The translations under genes and the position numbers were made by a program. The notes under the pieces are model-generated. The model did not search any database, was not told the DNA's origin, and worked only from the letters and a program-made list of their open reading frames with translations. Source: Actinomycetota bacterium (GTDB lineage Bacteria > Actinomycetota > Acidimicrobiia > Acidimicrobiales > Ilumatobacteraceae). Taken from it: a stretch of 17,455 nucleotides of DNA. Every line of letters starts with the position of its first letter. Position 1 is the stretch's first letter. Positions 14,885 to 17,455 of this stretch are shown one piece after another. Where the stretch lies: the NCBI GenBank assembly GCA_026393655.1, contig JAPKZT010000261.1, positions 1 through 17,455 on the forward strand, in the 5' to 3' direction.

Positions 14885-16111
14885 CTATTTTTCTGAGACT
14901 TTACGCCGAATTTCAACGATCTTTTCGTGATCATGGTTGGCATCATCTCCGTGCTCGGCAAGCGCCGCAGTTCGATCTTTAGCCGCTTCGCGTTCAGCAA
15001 TGGTTGTGTCAACACGCTTCAACGCAGCATCTGTGCCATGTTCGTGAATAAACGTTGCCCACTCGACGAGTGACTCAACCATCTCAGACTCTGGTACCAC
15101 AGCAACGTTTCGACCCTTGACAAATAAGTGACCTCGCTTATTGCCTGCAGCGATGCCCAGATCGGCTTCGCGTGCTTCGCCAGGGCCATTGACAACACAA
15201 CCCATCACAGCAATTTGCAGCGGCAATTTCTTGTCGGCGAATGCCGCCTGCGCTCGTTGGGCAATGTCAATCACATCAACTTCGGCGCGGCCACAACTTG
15301 GGCAAGCAATTAAATCAACATTTTTTCTCTCGCGCAAACCAAGTGCTTCTAACAACTGTCGACCCGCTTTAGCCTCTTCAACCGGATCTGCTGTCAGGCT
15401 GTAACGAATTGTGTCGCCGATGCCCTCAAGCAACAGTGTTGAGATACCAGCGGTGGCTTTGACCAAGCCACCTGGCAGCGGGCCTGCTTCGGTTACGCCT
15501 AGATGCAACGGAAAATCTGTGTTCGCACTCAGCATGCGATAAGCATCAACCATCAACGGAACATTCGATGCCTTTACAGAAATCTTGACTAGATCAAAAT
15601 CAACTTCTTCGAAATAGCGCAACTCTTGTTGCGCCGACTCAACCATCGCTTCGGCTGTGAGCCCACCATGTTTTTCGTAAAGAGATGAATCTAACGAACC
15701 GCCATTAACACCAATACGAATTGAAACACCCCGATCGCGCGCCTCTGATGCGACTGCTTTAATGTGCTCAGGCTTGCGAATGTTGCCTGGGTTAAGCCGC
15801 AACCCGTGCACGCCAGCCTCAAGTGCTGCCAACGCCATGCGATATTGGTGATGTATGTCGGCGATAATTGGCACAGGTGATCGCGGCACAATTTGCGCCA
15901 AACCTTCGGCAGCCTGCGCGTCGTTGCATGTACACCGCACAATGTCGCAACCCGCAGAAGCTAAAGCATAAATCTGTTGCAGAGTTCCTTCGACGTCGGC
16001 AGTTTTTGTAATCGTCATTGATTGCACACTGATTGGTGCATCGCCACCGACCAAAACTTTTCCAACTTTTATTTGCCGAGTTTTTTTACGCTCGTATTGT
16101 GATTGAGTCAT
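14885..16111 (-). CDS. ispG: (E)-4-hydroxy-3-methylbut-2-enyl-diphosphate synthase
   Basis: A 408-residue IspG (GcpE) of the MEP isoprenoid pathway. It reductively converts methylerythritol cyclodiphosphate to HMBPP with a [4Fe-4S] cluster. A TIM-barrel region (VQSMTITKTADVE at 29-41, CDIVRCTCND, PIIADIHHQYR at 81-91, GLRLNPGNI at 103-111, RIGVNGGSL, LGVTEAGP) precedes the cluster domain, with ligands Cys270 and Cys273 (CPSCGR), Cys305 (GCVVNGPGE) and Glu312. The last 25 or so residues (from about 382) are an acidic, His-containing tail beyond the usual actinobacterial end near residue 385. It lies 14 bases after the rseP frame and forms the common cluster dxr-rseP-ispG. Identification is firm. 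Confidence 0.96.
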   Translation of the reverse strand: MTQSQYERKKTRQIKVGKVLVGGDAPISVQSMTITKTADVEGTLQQIYALASAGCDIVRCTCNDAQAAEGLAQIVPRSPVPIIADIHHQYRMALAALEAGVHGLRLNPGNIRKPEHIKAVASEARDRGVSIRIGVNGGSLDSSLYEKHGGLTAEAMVESAQQELRYFEEVDFDLVKISVKASNVPLMVDAYRMLSANTDFPLHLGVTEAGPLPGGLVKATAGISTLLLEGIGDTIRYSLTADPVEEAKAGRQLLEALGLRERKNVDLIACPSCGRAEVDVIDIAQRAQAAFADKKLPLQIAVMGCVVNGPGEAREADLGIAAGNKRGHLFVKGRNVAVVPESEMVESLVEWATFIHEHGTDAALKRVDTTIAEREAAKDRTAALAEHGDDANHDHEKIVEIRRKVSEK

Positions 16112-16125
16112 AAAATTAAATGCGG

Positions 16126-17339
16126 TCAGCCGAGCGGACTTGTGACATCAAGATATAAACCAGCGAAAAGCAGCATGACCAGCAATGCGACGACTGTAGT
16201 TGCCACAGGAACCATCTTGCCAACATCAGCACGATAAACGCGACCTCGACGAGATCGAAAACGCTCGTAGGTTGCAATGGCTGCGTGGCCACCGTCAAAT
16301 GGCAAAAGCGGCAACATATTAAACACGCCGACGAAAACATTGACACTGGCCAACATAATTAATATGCCCTTGAGCCCTTCGCTGCGACCTATCTCGCCGC
16401 CTACTTGACTCGCCCCAACAACAGTCGTCGGACGAGTTGAAGGGTCTGGCTGATCAGCAACGACATTTGAAAGAATGTTCGCAGGGTTAATTACAACAAA
16501 TACACCAGCGACAGATGCACGTGCCGCAGTGACAACATCAGCCAGCCCGTATTATATGAGTCTGTCGAAACACCTAAAAAGGCAATCTGTGGATTAGCCG
16601 GATTGCTGATTAATTTTGCTCCACGAGAAAAAACTTCGCCATCACGCTTAATTTCGACTTCAACTGTGTCACCCGGTTTAAAAGCAACAATTGTTTTTAC
16701 TAGTTCTATTCGCGAGGCGATTTTGGTTGCATTGATCGCCAAAATCTGATCACCGTCTTGCAGCCCAATTTCTTCGGCAGGCGAACCAGCCGCGGGCGCG
16801 CCATAGATCAGCAACTCTTTTGTGTCGCCGAAACGACCTGCTGTTGCATAGACGCCGATAAATAAAGTCGCAGCGATAATCATGTGCATTACCGAGCCCG
16901 CAGTAATCACAAAAATTCTTTTTGGATAAGACTGTTGGCGATATGCGCGAGGCTCGTCGGCGGGGTCGCATTCATCCAAATTATTCATGCCGACAATTCG
17001 CACGAATGCGCCGATCGGCAATGCTCTTACACCGAACTCGACTTCGCCTCGCTTAGTGCTCCAAACTCTCGGACCAAAGCCCATATAAAACTGAGTGACC
17101 TTCATGCCACTGCGACGCGCACTAACGAAGTGTCCGAGTTCGTGCAGAAAAACTGACACAATCAACCCGGCGACAAATAGCAGCGACCACGGATTCTTGA
17201 CACCCAGCCACGCAAGTAGACCGACGACGATAACAACGGTTGACCAAGTTGTTACCGCACTATTTTTAACAACATCTTGATCGTCCACTGCCCCACCGGC
17301 AGCAATCTCATTGCGAAACTTTGAATAAAACGAACTCAA
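16126..17339 (-). CDS. rseP: RseP/Rip1-type site-2 protease (M50), reading frame interrupted by an apparent 1-base deletion
   Basis: An intramembrane zinc metalloprotease that trims membrane-bound anti-sigma factors and similar substrates. The N-terminal frame (to about 16549) has HELGH (66-70, zinc and catalytic Glu), GPR near residue 89, AGSVMH (147-152) and a PDZ domain (about 175-255). It then reads into a stop at 16491. The C-terminal frame, open from 16548 to the TGA at 16126, continues the homologous protein with the membrane motif NMLPLLPFDGGH and a final hydrophobic helix. Adding one G to the GGG run at 16546-16548 (minus strand) joins them into about 404 residues, the normal length for actinobacterial Rip1 proteins. 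The TTG at 17337-17339 is chosen as start: it overlaps the dxr stop by 4 bases and has AAGGAAG 7 bases upstream. GTG at codon 19 of this frame is an alternative. Sequencing error or true inactivation is unresolved. Confidence 0.85.
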
Positions 17340-17455
17340 TTTACAACTTCCTTTCGCACCAGGTCTCGAGCCCAATGGCGCGCAACTTTGTCTGCTTCTA
17401 AAATATCTTCAACTTCTATTGGCATTAGACCATCATGGTGTTGCATCGTTGCTTC
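17336..17455 (-). CDS. dxr: C-terminal end of 1-deoxy-D-xylulose-5-phosphate reductoisomerase (5' partial)
   Basis: The minus-strand frame is open from the window edge for 39 codons and stops at TGA (17336-17338). The end reads PIEVEDILEADKVARHWARD, which resembles the helical C-terminus of Dxr proteins (a segment of the form VLEADxWAR). Dxr makes methylerythritol phosphate, the committed step of the MEP pathway that ispG completes downstream. The position directly before rseP and ispG is the classical bacterial order, and this context carries most of the identification. Its stop overlaps the rseP start by 4 bases. The catalytic and NADPH-binding parts are outside the window. Confidence 0.68.
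   Translation of the reverse strand, partial: EATMQHHDGLMPIEVEDILEADKVARHWARDLVRKEVVN
17347..17353 (-). promoter_or_regulatory. Ribosome-binding site deciding the rseP start
   Basis: The minus strand reads AAGGAAG followed by 7 bases and TTG at 17339. It is the only strong Shine-Dalgarno with ideal spacing that I found in the window. It lies inside the last codons of dxr, supports the TTG start over an upstream TTG at 17375 that would run deep into dxr, and suits translational coupling through the TTGA overlap. Confidence 0.6.

Noticed and set aside
16540..16560. Programmed ribosomal frameshifting in rseP
   Set aside because: No recognised slippery heptamer or downstream structure, and no precedent in this protease family that I know; a lost G in a G-run is simpler.

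Overview
This window looks like chromosomal DNA from an actinobacterium, most plausibly a low-to-moderate G+C member of the Acidimicrobiia (freshwater or marine Ilumatobacter/acIV type). That placement is inferred from gene content and style, not from a marker gene. The supporting traits are an actinobacterial-type galactofuranan pair (glf plus a GlfT2-like transferase), a SpoIID/LytB cell-wall protein with its GRGxGHG motif at the N-terminus, the MEP-pathway cluster dxr-rseP-ispG, a split methylmalonyl-CoA mutase, few Shine-Dalgarno sequences, and several genes whose start codon sits about 6 bases after a -10-like hexamer (leaderless pattern). There is no sign of a phage, insertion sequence, CRISPR array, tRNA or rRNA.

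Left part (1-6933), central metabolism. The end of an unidentified gene is followed by a small nitroreductase on the + strand. Facing it on the - strand are a RidA-like gene and the catalytic subunit of methylmalonyl-CoA mutase. Divergent from ridA, across only 23 bases, runs a + strand operon: a short AceE-like 2-oxoacid dehydrogenase E1, a class II aldolase/adducin-family protein and an EamA/RhtA-like exporter. One consistent but unproven reading is a locus for small 2-oxoacids and propionyl-CoA. RidA would clear enamine/imine intermediates of threonine/serine breakdown, the E1 would oxidise the 2-oxoacid, the mutase would take methylmalonyl-CoA to succinyl-CoA, and the exporter would remove excess amino acid.

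Middle part (6990-12344), cell envelope. A secreted 798-residue protein joins a SpoIID domain, an SGNH hydrolase domain and two peptidoglycan-binding domains. It converges on a - strand pair glf-glfT2 separated by a single base, which makes UDP-galactofuranose and polymerises it.

Right part (12400-17455), sulfur transfer, NAD-dependent deacylation and isoprenoid synthesis. On the - strand are a rhodanese-ThiF fusion with the domain order reversed relative to mycobacterial MoeZ, and a sirtuin. A small unnamed + strand gene of 139 residues fills what would otherwise be a 508-base gap. Then come ispG, an RseP/Rip1-type site-2 protease whose frame is broken by an apparent missing G in a G-run, and the C-terminal end of dxr at the window edge.

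The best candidates for something not well described are the 139-residue family at 14445-14864, the SpoIID-SGNH-PGBD fusion, and the truncated E1 with its mutase/RidA neighbours. I see no defence or mobile system.
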